A stretch of DNA of 6,912 nucleotides from Candidatus Parcubacteria bacterium (GCA_027459545.1 DAIDID010000024.1:1-6912); one strand, 5' to 3'. Numbered from the stretch's first letter, positions 1 through 4,557 are shown. The notes: generated from the letters alone by a model not told the origin. Made by a program: numbers and translations.

Positions 1-51
1 TAAACTCGGTTCAATTTGATGAACCCATCACTAACCTTTAGGGAGGTCTTT

Positions 52-228
52 GTGTGCGAAGTTATCATTCCTCGCAAATGTGCTAAGCCTGGGTGCGACG
101 TCCAAGTTACAAACCCGCAGTCTGGATACTGCAATTCGTGCCTTGACTTCATGCAGCTGGTGGACGACCTCGAGACTTCTCGTTTCGAGCAAGAGTTTGA
201 CGATTATGCTCTCAATCAACCCGAGTAG
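52..228 (+). CDS. Small zinc-finger-like protein, function unknown
   Basis: The product is 58 residues if it starts at GTG 52. I chose that start because GGGAGG (41-46) lies five bases before it, an almost ideal Shine-Dalgarno site. An ATG at 19 and a TTG at 16 are in frame but have no such site. Cysteines at residues 10, 15, 27 and 30 form a C-x4-C-x11-C-x2-C pattern that could bind one zinc ion. The second half is acidic (DDLETSRFEQEFDD). I do not recognise the family. A strong terminator follows within 25 bases. Use of a Shine-Dalgarno site sets it apart from most genes in the window, which have the -10 box almost against the start codon, so it may be part of the imported recombinase region. 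It could act as a DNA- or protein-binding adaptor, but nothing here proves that. Confidence 0.6.
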   Translation: MCEVIIPRKCAKPGCDVQVTNPQSGYCNSCLDFMQLVDDLETSRFEQEFDDYALNQPE

Positions 229-249
229 CGGAACGGACTATGCGAGCAG

Positions 250-288
250 AACCCGACCACGCCTTTGGCTGGTCGGGTTTTCTCTATT
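250..288 (+). terminator. Intrinsic terminator
   Basis: AACCCGACCA (250-259) pairs perfectly with TGGTCGGGTT (270-279). The loop can add GCC/GGC (261-263 with 267-269) around TTT, with one bulged C. The T-rich run TTTTCTCTATTT follows on the plus strand. It ends the zinc-finger-like gene and lies between it and the convergent recombinase remnant. On the minus strand the T run is poor, so it mainly acts in the plus direction. Confidence 0.85.
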
Positions 289-727
289 TACGTAAAAAAG
301 TTCTAACGCCGTCCCAGACAGCTAGCCCACTAAGACACTCAACGAATTCCCGGGTGATAACGAACGGTTTGGCGGCGCAAATGCTCAGCTTTCCAGCCAA
401 AATGGTAGGGTTCGAAGCCCCGATCTGGACAATGCGCCGTTTCAAGTCCCCAGAAAGTCCCTCAAAGGAATCCACGGCGAGTTTGCTGAACGAAATGAGA
501 GTTTCGAAGGGTTCGAAGGTCACAGGGGTCGTCTGGGTTCGAATGTCCAGTTGAGCCTTCTCGATCGCGTGCTGGAGCTCATCCCGCCCGCTCAGGAACT
601 CCTGATCATCGATCATCTGGCGAACGCGAAGCGAGGTGAGCTCTGTCTTGTCAGCTTCAAGACGAGCAAGGGCGGCCTCAAGGGTGCGCACTTGCGACAG
701 CGGGACGATTATCGAACTGCTCCATGA
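284..727 (-). pseudogene. Large serine recombinase, C-terminal remnant
   Basis: The minus-strand frame is open from base 727 to the TAG at 286-284. It starts with a coiled-coil-like helix (LEAALARLEADKTELTSLRV), continues with RQMIDDQEFLSGRDEL, then a domain containing DLKRRIVQIGASNPTILAGK and AAKPFVI, and ends in AVWDGVRTFLRK. This order is typical of the region after the zinc ribbon in large serine recombinases. The N-terminal resolvase domain with the catalytic serine is absent, so this piece cannot recombine DNA by itself. A second minus frame (678-914) reads CRKCR and then EQFDNRPAVA just upstream, which suggests that a frameshift near 690-700 split a longer gene. Local GC is about 52-55% in sampled lines, higher than in the genes to the right. 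The final codons coincide with repeat R1. An active relative elsewhere in the genome could act on the repeats. Confidence 0.7.
300..326 (+). repeat. att-like repeat R1 (recombinase 3' end)
   Basis: The copy starts GTTCTAACGCCGTCCCAGAC and continues AGCTAGC. Read on the minus strand it encodes LAVWDGVRT, which is the true end of the recombinase reading frame; the stop follows about 15 bases later. It is therefore the reference copy for the other four. Confidence 0.75.
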
Positions 728-1024
728 TCAAGAGGCACACACGACGATGCTCGCCGCGCGCGTCCAGACGGCACTTGCGACACAATAGACAGCCTCGAAC
801 TCGCTTCAGGCGAGCTCGTAGGGATTCAATCAAGGCGCTGTGGCATGTCGCGCGACGGCTGGATGAAGCTTGCGGACGAAGGTGAGCACATACGAGGACA
901 CGCCATTCTTCCATCTAAGGCGCTCGAACTCAAGCTCATCGACAAGGTTCTCGAACGATATGTCCTTTTTTAAGAACTGCGGCCATCTGATTACGATCGG
1001 GTGGCCGACTTCATTTTTAAAAGG
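728..1024. other. GC-rich stretch with no convincing gene
   Basis: About 300 bases lie between the recombinase remnant and R2, with roughly 50-55% GC. Several frames stay open, as expected for GC-rich DNA. One minus frame runs from R2 down to a TGA at 832-830 and reads like protein (HPIVIRWPQFLKKDISFENL and so on), but it has no start codon and begins inside R2. A plus-strand reading from ATG 845 gives 43 residues (MSRDGWMKLADEGEHI...) with a weak AAGG upstream. A third frame, 678-914 minus, contains CRKCR and may be recombinase zinc-ribbon debris. I could not choose between them. The stretch most likely holds degraded gene fragments. Confidence 0.4.
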
Positions 1025-1053
1025 GTTCCAACATCATCCCACACAGCCAGCTC
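1025..1053 (+). repeat. att-like repeat R2
   Basis: The copy starts GTTCCAACATCATCCCACAC and continues AGCCAGCTC. It matches R5 in 19 of its first 20 bases. The minus strand reads ELAVWDDVGTLLK, matching the recombinase C-terminus, though only about 30 bases of that gene are present here. The promoter of the methyltransferase begins directly after it. Confidence 0.75.
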
Positions 1054-1056
1054 GTG

Positions 1057-1062
1057 TATAAT
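1057..1062 (+). promoter_or_regulatory. -10 box TATAAT, methyltransferase
   Basis: A perfect TATAAT ends six bases before ATG 1069, so transcription should start at or next to the start codon. No -35 box is visible; the -35 position falls inside repeat R2. Confidence 0.7.
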
Positions 1063-1068
1063 AGAAAA

Positions 1069-1662
1069 ATGGATAAGCAAACTATTGATACTTATAATGT
1101 TTTTGCAAAGGAATATGATGATGAGACAGTAGATTTCTGGGATCGCTTTCCGAGAACTTTTTTTGATAAATTCATCGAACTCACAAAAGGTAAGGTTTTA
1201 GATGTTGGAAGCGGCCCAGGAAGAGACGGGCTTATTCTTAAAGAAAAAGGTCTTGAAGTTATATGCATTGATGCTTCTTCAACTATGGTAGAACTTTCTA
1301 CTGCCCGCGGTCTTGAATCTATAATTGGTGATTTTAGTTCTCTCCCATTTGAAGATAATTTGTTTAATGGCGTTTGGGCATATACTTCACTTCTGCATAT
1401 TCCAAAAACAGAAATAGGAAAGGCGCTATCAGAAATTTATAGAGTATTGAAGCCGAATGGCATATTTGCTTTGGGATTGATTGAAGGTCAAGGGGAAATG
1501 TATCGTGAGAGTTCTCATGTAAACCAACCTCGTTGGTTTAGCTACTACACTAAAGAAGAAATAGAAACCCTGCTTAAAGAGCGGGGCTTTACTAGTATTT
1601 ACTTTGAGCAATTTAAACCACGTTCAAGAAACTATCTAAATTTTGTCAGTCAAAAAATATAA
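1069..1662 (+). CDS. Class I SAM-dependent methyltransferase
   Basis: The product is 197 residues. The glycine-rich SAM-binding motif VLDVGSGPG is at residues 43-51, the acidic residue that ends strand 2 is D68 (ICIDAS), D88 lies in IIGDFSSLPF, the LLHIP motif is at 108-112, and LKPNG follows at the fourth motif. This is the Methyltransf_11/25 type of fold, of normal length. The substrate cannot be told; small molecules, quinone-like compounds or proteins are all possible. I start it at ATG 1069 rather than the in-frame GTG at 1054, because the GTG overlaps the -10 box. The gene is the only one between repeats R2 and R3. It is clearly more AT-rich than the recombinase remnant (about 30-45% GC in sampled lines), which suggests a different source. 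It has no Shine-Dalgarno site. Confidence 0.9.
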   Translation: MDKQTIDTYNVFAKEYDDETVDFWDRFPRTFFDKFIELTKGKVLDVGSGPGRDGLILKEKGLEVICIDASSTMVELSTARGLESIIGDFSSLPFEDNLFNGVWAYTSLLHIPKTEIGKALSEIYRVLKPNGIFALGLIEGQGEMYRESSHVNQPRWFSYYTKEEIETLLKERGFTSIYFEQFKPRSRNYLNFVSQKI

Positions 1663-1697
1663 GTTCATCAATTTAATTCAGTGTTTCTGCCATAAAA

Positions 1698-1726
1698 GTT
1701 TCACAACATCGTCCCAGACTGCCAGC
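1698..1726 (+). repeat. att-like repeat R3
   Basis: The copy starts GTTTCACAACATCGTCCCAG and continues ACTGCCAGC. It has two extra bases near its left end compared with R5. The minus strand reads LLAVWDDVVKLLWQKH and then a stop, again copying the recombinase tail. It lies 35 bases after the methyltransferase stop. Confidence 0.7.
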
Positions 1727-1765
1727 AAATAGATGAGACCTGAACATGTTTTTCATGTATATATA

Positions 1766-1817
1766 AAAGAAACCGCCCGAACTGTAAGGAACGGGTGGTC
1801 CCTTTTGGTTCGGGCGC
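1766..1817 (-). terminator. Intrinsic terminator of the 136-residue gene
   Basis: CGCCCGAAC (1774-1782) pairs perfectly with GTTCGGGCG (1808-1816), around a 25-base loop that can form a small inner hairpin (AAGG with CCTT). In the minus direction the stem is followed by GGTTTCTTTTATAT, a T-rich run. It starts one base after the stop codon of the minus-strand gene. Confidence 0.7.
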
Positions 1818-2228
1818 TCATGGTGTCGGATCGACGAGTGCCTTGGGTACCGCGTACATATTCCAGTTTGCATCAAAGCGAATAGCGAGATTCGTCGTCT
1901 GCTTGGGATACGCTCTGTGGACAGACCACTTGAGCATCTCGAACAATACCGGGATCATTACGTGGTTTCGGAAGTGAGCGAAGTTCACGTATGGATTGAT
2001 CCCCATGGGCAGGCTGTCAGCTTCGTGCTGACTCTCGTGTTCAGTTTTTATCTGATCGTAGAGGATCGCGAGCGCTTTCTGCTCGTTTGTTGCTATGCCG
2101 ATCAGAACGGAATTCGACTGACGTTCTTGTAAGCGCTTCGGGGGCGCACCAAGAATTTCAGCAGAGGACATAAGCCTTGATAGGCGCTCATGCATTTCTG
2201 CGGTGATTAACTGCATATCTTCTGCCAA
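1818..2228 (-). CDS. Unrecognised 136-residue protein
   Basis: I do not recognise this protein. It starts at TTG 2228, supported by AGGAGA (2239-2234) five bases upstream, and ends in TGA at 1820-1818 directly before a strong terminator. The N-terminal half looks helical and charged (HERLSRLMSSAEILG, NEQKALAILYDQIKTEHESQ). A histidine- and aromatic-rich part follows (VNFAHFRNHVMIPVLFEMLKW), and the end reads AIRFDANWNMYAVPKAL. There is no signal peptide or membrane segment, so it is probably cytoplasmic. It is the only gene between R3 and R4 and runs against the repeats. Its GC is near 50%, above the neighbouring cassettes. With its own promoter, Shine-Dalgarno site and terminator it forms a self-contained unit, unlike the leaderless genes around it. 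Confidence 0.75.
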   Translation of the reverse strand: MAEDMQLITAEMHERLSRLMSSAEILGAPPKRLQERQSNSVLIGIATNEQKALAILYDQIKTEHESQHEADSLPMGINPYVNFAHFRNHVMIPVLFEMLKWSVHRAYPKQTTNLAIRFDANWNMYAVPKALVDPTP

Positions 2229-2261
2229 CGTGCTCTCCTAGAGTTAAAAGAGCCTGATAAT

Positions 2262-2270
2262 ATTTTAACA
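2262..2270 (-). promoter_or_regulatory. Extended -10 promoter of the 136-residue gene
   Basis: The minus strand reads TGTTAAAAT, an extended -10 box (TGn plus TAAAAT). TTGATT, a possible -35 box, lies 16 bases further upstream (2289-2284). Transcription should start near 2255 and leave a leader of about 27 bases that carries the Shine-Dalgarno site. Confidence 0.55.
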
Positions 2271-2313
2271 TTTATTAAATAAAAATCAAATATAGTCTAG
2301 ATATTCGATTTCG

Positions 2314-2341
2314 GTTCGGATCTTGTCCCAAACTCCTAGCT
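2314..2341 (+). repeat. att-like repeat R4 (most diverged)
   Basis: The copy starts GTTCGGATCTTGTCCCAAAC and continues TCCTAGCT. It differs most from the other copies in bases, yet the minus strand reads GVWDKIRTEIEYLDYI and then a stop, keeping W-D and R-T of the recombinase end. That conservation at protein level suggests it descends from a different, once functional recombinase gene end. Confidence 0.6.
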
Positions 2342-2349
2342 AGTTATTT

Positions 2350-2358
2350 TGCTATAGT
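2350..2358 (+). promoter_or_regulatory. Extended -10 box TGCTATAGT
   Basis: TGn plus TATAGT ends six bases before ATG 2365, which predicts a leaderless transcript for the YdeI/OmdA-like gene. It starts nine bases after repeat R4. Confidence 0.7.
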
Positions 2359-2364
2359 GTTTGT

Positions 2365-2667
2365 ATGGCAAAAATTGCAGAAGGAGTCGTCCATAAAGTA
2401 CCGCCTGATTTGAAGAAAGCTCTTGTCTCTTCAACAAAGGTCTTAGAGCTATGGAATGGTCTCACACCACTTGCACGCAACGAATGGATTTGTTGGACTA
2501 TTTCAGTTAAGCAAGAAACAACGCGAAAAGATCACGTGAGAAGGGTAATCTCAGAGCTCAAAGAGGGTATACGACGACCATGCTGCTGGATCGGCTGTAT
2601 TCATCGAAGTGATAAGTCTATAAGTCATTCGGTACAGTACATACTGGATAGACAATCTAGGAAATGA
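2365..2667 (+). CDS. YdeI/OmpD-associated (OmdA-like) protein
   Basis: The product is 100 residues. It carries the typical end of the YdeI/OmdA family: W30, LTPLARNEWICW at 33-44, an arginine-rich helix (TRKDHVRRVISELKEG) and RRPCCW at 70-75. In other bacteria members have been linked with bacteriocin protection and outer-membrane porins, but their biochemical role is unsettled, so no mechanism is claimed. After CIHR the last 19 residues look unrelated to the family and may be a recent extension; the TGA stop ends the frame. There is no Shine-Dalgarno site, and the -10 box placement implies a leaderless mRNA. It is the first gene after R4 and is followed by two small membrane-associated genes in the same cassette. 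Confidence 0.8.
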   Translation: MAKIAEGVVHKVPPDLKKALVSSTKVLELWNGLTPLARNEWICWTISVKQETTRKDHVRRVISELKEGIRRPCCWIGCIHRSDKSISHSVQYILDRQSRK

Positions 2668-2740
2668 AATACTATTGATTACGATATTTGGCTAAAGTAG
2701 TTTCAATATCTTCACAGATATTCAGCAGTCTTTCTTAAGG

Positions 2741-2746
2741 TATACT
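2741..2746 (+). promoter_or_regulatory. -10 box TATACT
   Basis: TATACT ends six bases before ATG 2753, giving the small membrane protein its own leaderless promoter. No -35 box is visible. Confidence 0.65.
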
Positions 2747-2752
2747 TAGCAC

Positions 2753-2941
2753 ATGAACATATTTAAACCAACCACCTTTACATGGGCTCAGCTCGGTGAG
2801 TTCAAGTGGGCGATATTCCTTATTGGTATTGCTGTAGGAGCAACATGGTCACAGTTTTTTTCTCGCTATACTCTCTGGATTTTTATCTTAGGTCTTATTC
2901 TTTCTATCTATCCGACAATTATCTGGCTACGTGAACACTAA
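2753..2941 (+). CDS. Small two-helix membrane protein
   Basis: The product is 62 residues. After MNIFKPTTFTWAQLGEFKWA come two hydrophobic helices (about residues 19-34 and 41-58) joined by a short turn (SQFFSRYT), and the protein ends WLREH. It is an inner-membrane protein with no visible catalytic residues. Small proteins starting with a similar MNIFKPT-type sequence are, from memory, common in Patescibacteria, which supports the taxonomic guess; their function is unknown. It has its own promoter and no Shine-Dalgarno site. It converges with the 85-residue gene that follows, without a clear terminator between them. Confidence 0.75.
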   Translation: MNIFKPTTFTWAQLGEFKWAIFLIGIAVGATWSQFFSRYTLWIFILGLILSIYPTIIWLREH

Positions 2942-3008
2942 AATTCTACGGATCTTAAAAAGAGCACTACATCATTCACTATAGTTAGCTATTTTAGAAC
3001 GTAAACTT

Positions 3009-3266
3009 TTACCAATGAATAGGTAAATCTCCTTGAAGATACCAATTTCCCTTATACGAAACAATCCGTAGTATTTTACCAGATGCAGTCTTGCAGTCGC
3101 CATAAGTGGCAGTTTTGTCTACTAGCTGCACGCATCCTCTAAAAGCATAATAGCGATCAAAGGTGGTGTGAGCAAGGTGAGTCTTATATAGGGTATAGAA
3201 AAAAATACTTCCTACAGTAACGAATATACTCAGCCCAAACACCAAAAATCTTTTCTTAATCCACAT
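3009..3266 (-). CDS. Small membrane-anchored or secreted protein
   Basis: The product is 85 residues, starting at ATG 3266. A basic start (MWIKKR) is followed by a hydrophobic stretch (FLVFGLSIFVTVGSIFFYTLY, residues 7-27), so it is either an N-terminal membrane anchor or a signal peptide without a clear cleavage site. The outer part has two cysteines, C45 (RGCVQLV) and C58 (GDCKTASG), that could form a disulfide bond, and ends with SYKGNWYLQGDLPIHW. I do not recognise the family. The gene is the last one before R5 and points leftward. TAGAAT lies six bases before its start, so it is probably leaderless. Confidence 0.65.
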   Translation of the reverse strand: MWIKKRFLVFGLSIFVTVGSIFFYTLYKTHLAHTTFDRYYAFRGCVQLVDKTATYGDCKTASGKILRIVSYKGNWYLQGDLPIHW

Positions 3267-3272
3267 ATACTT

Positions 3273-3278
3273 ATTCTA
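3273..3278 (-). promoter_or_regulatory. -10 box TAGAAT
   Basis: The minus strand reads TAGAAT (five of six consensus bases), ending six bases before ATG 3266. It lies about 20 bases from R5. Confidence 0.55.
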
Positions 3279-3298
3279 ACGCTTAAGTAATCAGAAAA

Positions 3299-3325
3299 GT
3301 TCCAACATCGTCCCACACAGCCACT
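3299..3325 (+). repeat. att-like repeat R5
   Basis: The copy starts GTTCCAACATCGTCCCACAC and continues AGCCACT. It is the copy closest to the consensus. The minus strand reads VAVWDDVGTFLIT and then a stop. It separates the minus-strand 85-residue gene from the plus-strand CBU_0592-like gene and is the rightmost clear copy. Confidence 0.75.
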
Positions 3326-3338
3326 CTCAATAACTAAA

Positions 3339-3347
3339 TGTTAAAAT
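3339..3347 (+). promoter_or_regulatory. Extended -10 box TGTTAAAAT
   Basis: TGn plus TAAAAT ends six bases before ATG 3354. The same nonamer serves the 136-residue gene on the other strand, but here the mRNA would be leaderless. Confidence 0.7.
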
Positions 3348-3353
3348 AAATTC

Positions 3354-3596
3354 ATGAAAAGCATCTGTATTGAGACTGTGGGATGGTGTGGCGCAGTAGT
3401 TATTCTTGGTGCGTACACACTTAATACCTTTGGAATACTCTCTGCTAGCTCACTGACCTATCAGATACTAAATGGCATCGGTGCGCTGGGCATCATTCTT
3501 ATTTCATTTCACAAAAAAACGTATCAATCAGCAGTGCTTAACATTGTGTGGGCGATAGTAGCTCTTATTGCAATTATTTCTATTCTTCACAGTTAG
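3354..3596 (+). CDS. CBU_0592-like small membrane protein
   Basis: The product is 80 residues with three predicted membrane helices, at about 6-25, 38-51 and 60-78. The order IETVGWCGAVVILGAY, then LTYQILNGIGALGI, then YQSAVLNIVWAIVALIAI matches the CBU_0592 family of small integral membrane proteins found widely in bacteria. Their role is unknown. The conserved Y-Q-x-LN-xxGA and S-A-VLN-xxW residues are present and the length is normal, so the gene looks intact. It starts 28 bases after R5 from its own leaderless promoter. It could be the last cassette or the first chromosomal gene; the sequence does not decide this. Confidence 0.8.
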   Translation: MKSICIETVGWCGAVVILGAYTLNTFGILSASSLTYQILNGIGALGIILISFHKKTYQSAVLNIVWAIVALIAIISILHS

Positions 3597-3636
3597 ATGA
3601 GTTCCATTATTCCCAGCTTCATCGGTTTATAGACTA

Positions 3637-3645
3637 TGTCATAAT
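3637..3645 (+). promoter_or_regulatory. Extended -10 box TGTCATAAT
   Basis: TGn plus CATAAT ends eight bases before ATG 3654, so the DUF1653 mRNA has a leader of two bases or none. Confidence 0.55.
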
Positions 3646-3653
3646 TAACTCGT

Positions 3654-3965
3654 ATGACGATTCCAGAGAAAGGTTTCTATGTGCATTACAAACACGATCC
3701 TTCAGGAGTAAAGCATAACTACATGTATGAAGTGATTGGAATCGCTCGCGATTCAGAGGAGAAGAAGTACGTTGTTTTATATAGACCTCTCTACGAAAGT
3801 TCGTACATGTCACCTGCAGATTATACTGCCCGACCTCTTGAGATGTTTCTTGAGCATATAAAAAAGGATGACTTTGGCACCGTTCCGCGATTCAGACTAA
3901 TAACTGATCCGGATCTTATTGAAGAATTAGAAGTCGTAAAAGCTAATATGTATGGCTTAAAATAG
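3654..3965 (+). CDS. DUF1653 domain protein
   Basis: The product is 103 residues. The domain fills residues 6 to about 82: G-F-Y-x-HYK at 7-13, YEVIGIARDSE, VVLYRPLYES, then RPLEMFLEHI and TVPRFRLI. These are the landmarks of DUF1653, a small beta-rich domain of unknown function. The family usually has about 70 residues; the extra is a PSGVKHNYM insert and a helical tail (PDLIEELEVVKANMYGLK). It has no signal peptide. It ends in TAG, and the same frame continues open into the GIY-YIG gene, so a single amber codon separates the two. No Shine-Dalgarno site precedes it. Confidence 0.85.
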   Translation: MTIPEKGFYVHYKHDPSGVKHNYMYEVIGIARDSEEKKYVVLYRPLYESSYMSPADYTARPLEMFLEHIKKDDFGTVPRFRLITDPDLIEELEVVKANMYGLK

Positions 3966-3971
3966 TATAAT
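3966..3971 (+). promoter_or_regulatory. -10 box TATAAT, GIY-YIG gene
   Basis: A perfect TATAAT begins directly after the TAG of the DUF1653 gene and ends nine bases before the proposed CTG start at 3981. It argues for a separate transcript rather than readthrough of the amber codon. Confidence 0.6.
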
Positions 3972-3980
3972 TTACTTTCT

Positions 3981-4238
3981 CTGAAATACTTCGTCTACAT
4001 TCTTGAGTGTGCTGACAACTCGCTTTACACCGGTTGCACAAATGACTTGAGTCGTCGGGTCACTCAACACAACACTTCAAAAAGTGGCGCGCGATATACA
4101 AAATCTCGAAGGCCCGTGAAGCTGGTATATACGGAAGAATTAAGCGGGCGCTCAGAAGCACTTCGCAGAGAAGCTGAGATTAAACGCATGACGCATGATA
4201 AAAAGCTAAAACTTATGTATAATAGAAAAAAGATTTAA
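3981..4238 (+). CDS. GIY-YIG nuclease domain protein, CTG start
   Basis: The product is 85 residues, the usual length of the YhbQ/UPF0213-like single-domain GIY-YIG family. Residues 5-7 (VYI) and 16-18 (YTG) form the name-giving motif; R25/R26 in DLSRRV and E64 in LRREAEIK are the expected arginine and metal-binding glutamate. Members are small DNases or DNA-repair-associated proteins whose true substrate is mostly unknown. There is no ATG, GTG or TTG between the preceding TAG and the motif. The next such codon, TTG 4047, would remove the catalytic tyrosines. CTG 3981 is therefore the best start, directly before KYFVYILEC. Alternatives are amber readthrough from the DUF1653 gene or a start mutation. 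The last codons overlap the promoter of the next gene. Confidence 0.8.
   Translation: MKYFVYILECADNSLYTGCTNDLSRRVTQHNTSKSGARYTKSRRPVKLVYTEELSGRSEALRREAEIKRMTHDKKLKLMYNRKKI
4218..4223 (+). promoter_or_regulatory. -10 box TATAAT, acidic protein gene
   Basis: TATAAT lies inside the last codons of the GIY-YIG gene and ends 19 bases before ATG 4243. The mRNA would have a leader of about 13 bases without a Shine-Dalgarno site, a longer distance than for the neighbouring genes. Confidence 0.45.
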
Positions 4239-4242
4239 ATGT

Positions 4243-4530
4243 ATGGAACGCATACCTAAAAAAGGAGACTTTGGTGAAAATGAAAAGGCACAAGAAGAAT
4301 TCGAAAATCTCGAGAAAAGTCATGTAAGTGATTTATTTGATTCAGAAGAAGATATTTTTGGAGAAAGAGCAGACCCAGTAACAGGAGAACTAATTGATAA
4401 TACTCGTGATACTTCTGCAGATGAAGCATTAAGAGTAGTTACTCCAGGCAACAATACTGAAGATGCACTTCCTTCTCTGGGGGAAGATGATGATGAGGCG
4501 GCACGGTGGCTAAGAGAGCATGATACTTAA
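4243..4530 (+). CDS. Acidic hypothetical protein
   Basis: The product is 95 residues and strongly acidic, with runs such as DLFDSEEDIFGE and GEDDDEAARWL. It has few hydrophobic residues, so much of it is probably disordered. There is no signal peptide, membrane helix or cysteine. A short piece, ADPVTGELID, looks more ordered and may be a conserved core. I do not recognise the family. ATG 4243 is the only good start; an ATG at 4239 in another frame ends after six codons. The gene starts four bases after the stop of the GIY-YIG gene, so coupled expression is possible besides its own promoter. Confidence 0.65.
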   Translation: MERIPKKGDFGENEKAQEEFENLEKSHVSDLFDSEEDIFGERADPVTGELIDNTRDTSADEALRVVTPGNNTEDALPSLGEDDDEAARWLREHDT

Positions 4531-4545
4531 TTAGTGTGCTTGTTG

Positions 4546-4551
4546 TACTAT
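4546..4551 (+). promoter_or_regulatory. -10 box TACTAT
   Basis: TACTAT (five of six consensus bases) ends six bases before ATG 4558. This spacing is one reason to start the DoxD/DoxX gene there and not at the in-frame upstream GTG at 4534. Confidence 0.55.
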
Positions 4552-4557
4552 ATAAGT

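Larger units (their letters stand above)
284..3325. mobile_element. Putative serine-recombinase cassette array
   Basis: Five direct copies of a 25-30 base sequence (R1-R5) start at 300, 1025, 1698, 2314 and 3299. Between them lie segments of about 725, 673, 616 and 985 bases. The first segment holds the recombinase remnant; the others hold one, one and three small unrelated genes. Because R1 is the coding 3' end of the recombinase, the copies are best explained as attachment sites, or as scars of recombinase genes that were lost. The layout resembles an integron array, or tandem SCC elements in staphylococci, but with a serine recombinase whose att sequence lies in its own gene end. Borders and mobility are inferred. 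Confidence 0.5.

Noticed and set aside
694..718. Inverted copy of the repeat inside the recombinase remnant
   Set aside because: It keeps GTTC and ATCGTCCC but matches R5 at only about 14 of 24 bases and does not encode the VWDDV residues, so chance similarity within coding sequence is likely.
2665..2700. Recoding of TGA as glycine, as in Gracilibacteria
   Set aside because: The frame after the TGA of the YdeI/OmdA-like gene stays open for only 11 codons, TGA also ends the 136-residue gene right before a terminator, and no gene has an internal TGA.
2705..2722. Hairpin AATATC/GATATT as a terminator
   Set aside because: The six-base stem is AT-rich and no T run follows directly.
300..3325. 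CRISPR array
   Set aside because: The repeats are diverged, 600-1000 bases apart and separated by genes; there are no uniform spacers and no cas genes.
1055..4233. Shared 15-base string TGTATAATAGAAAAA at 1055 and 4216
   Set aside because: It spans a consensus -10 box in AT-rich DNA; the second copy encodes MYNRK in the nuclease gene. Coincidence around a promoter is the simplest explanation.
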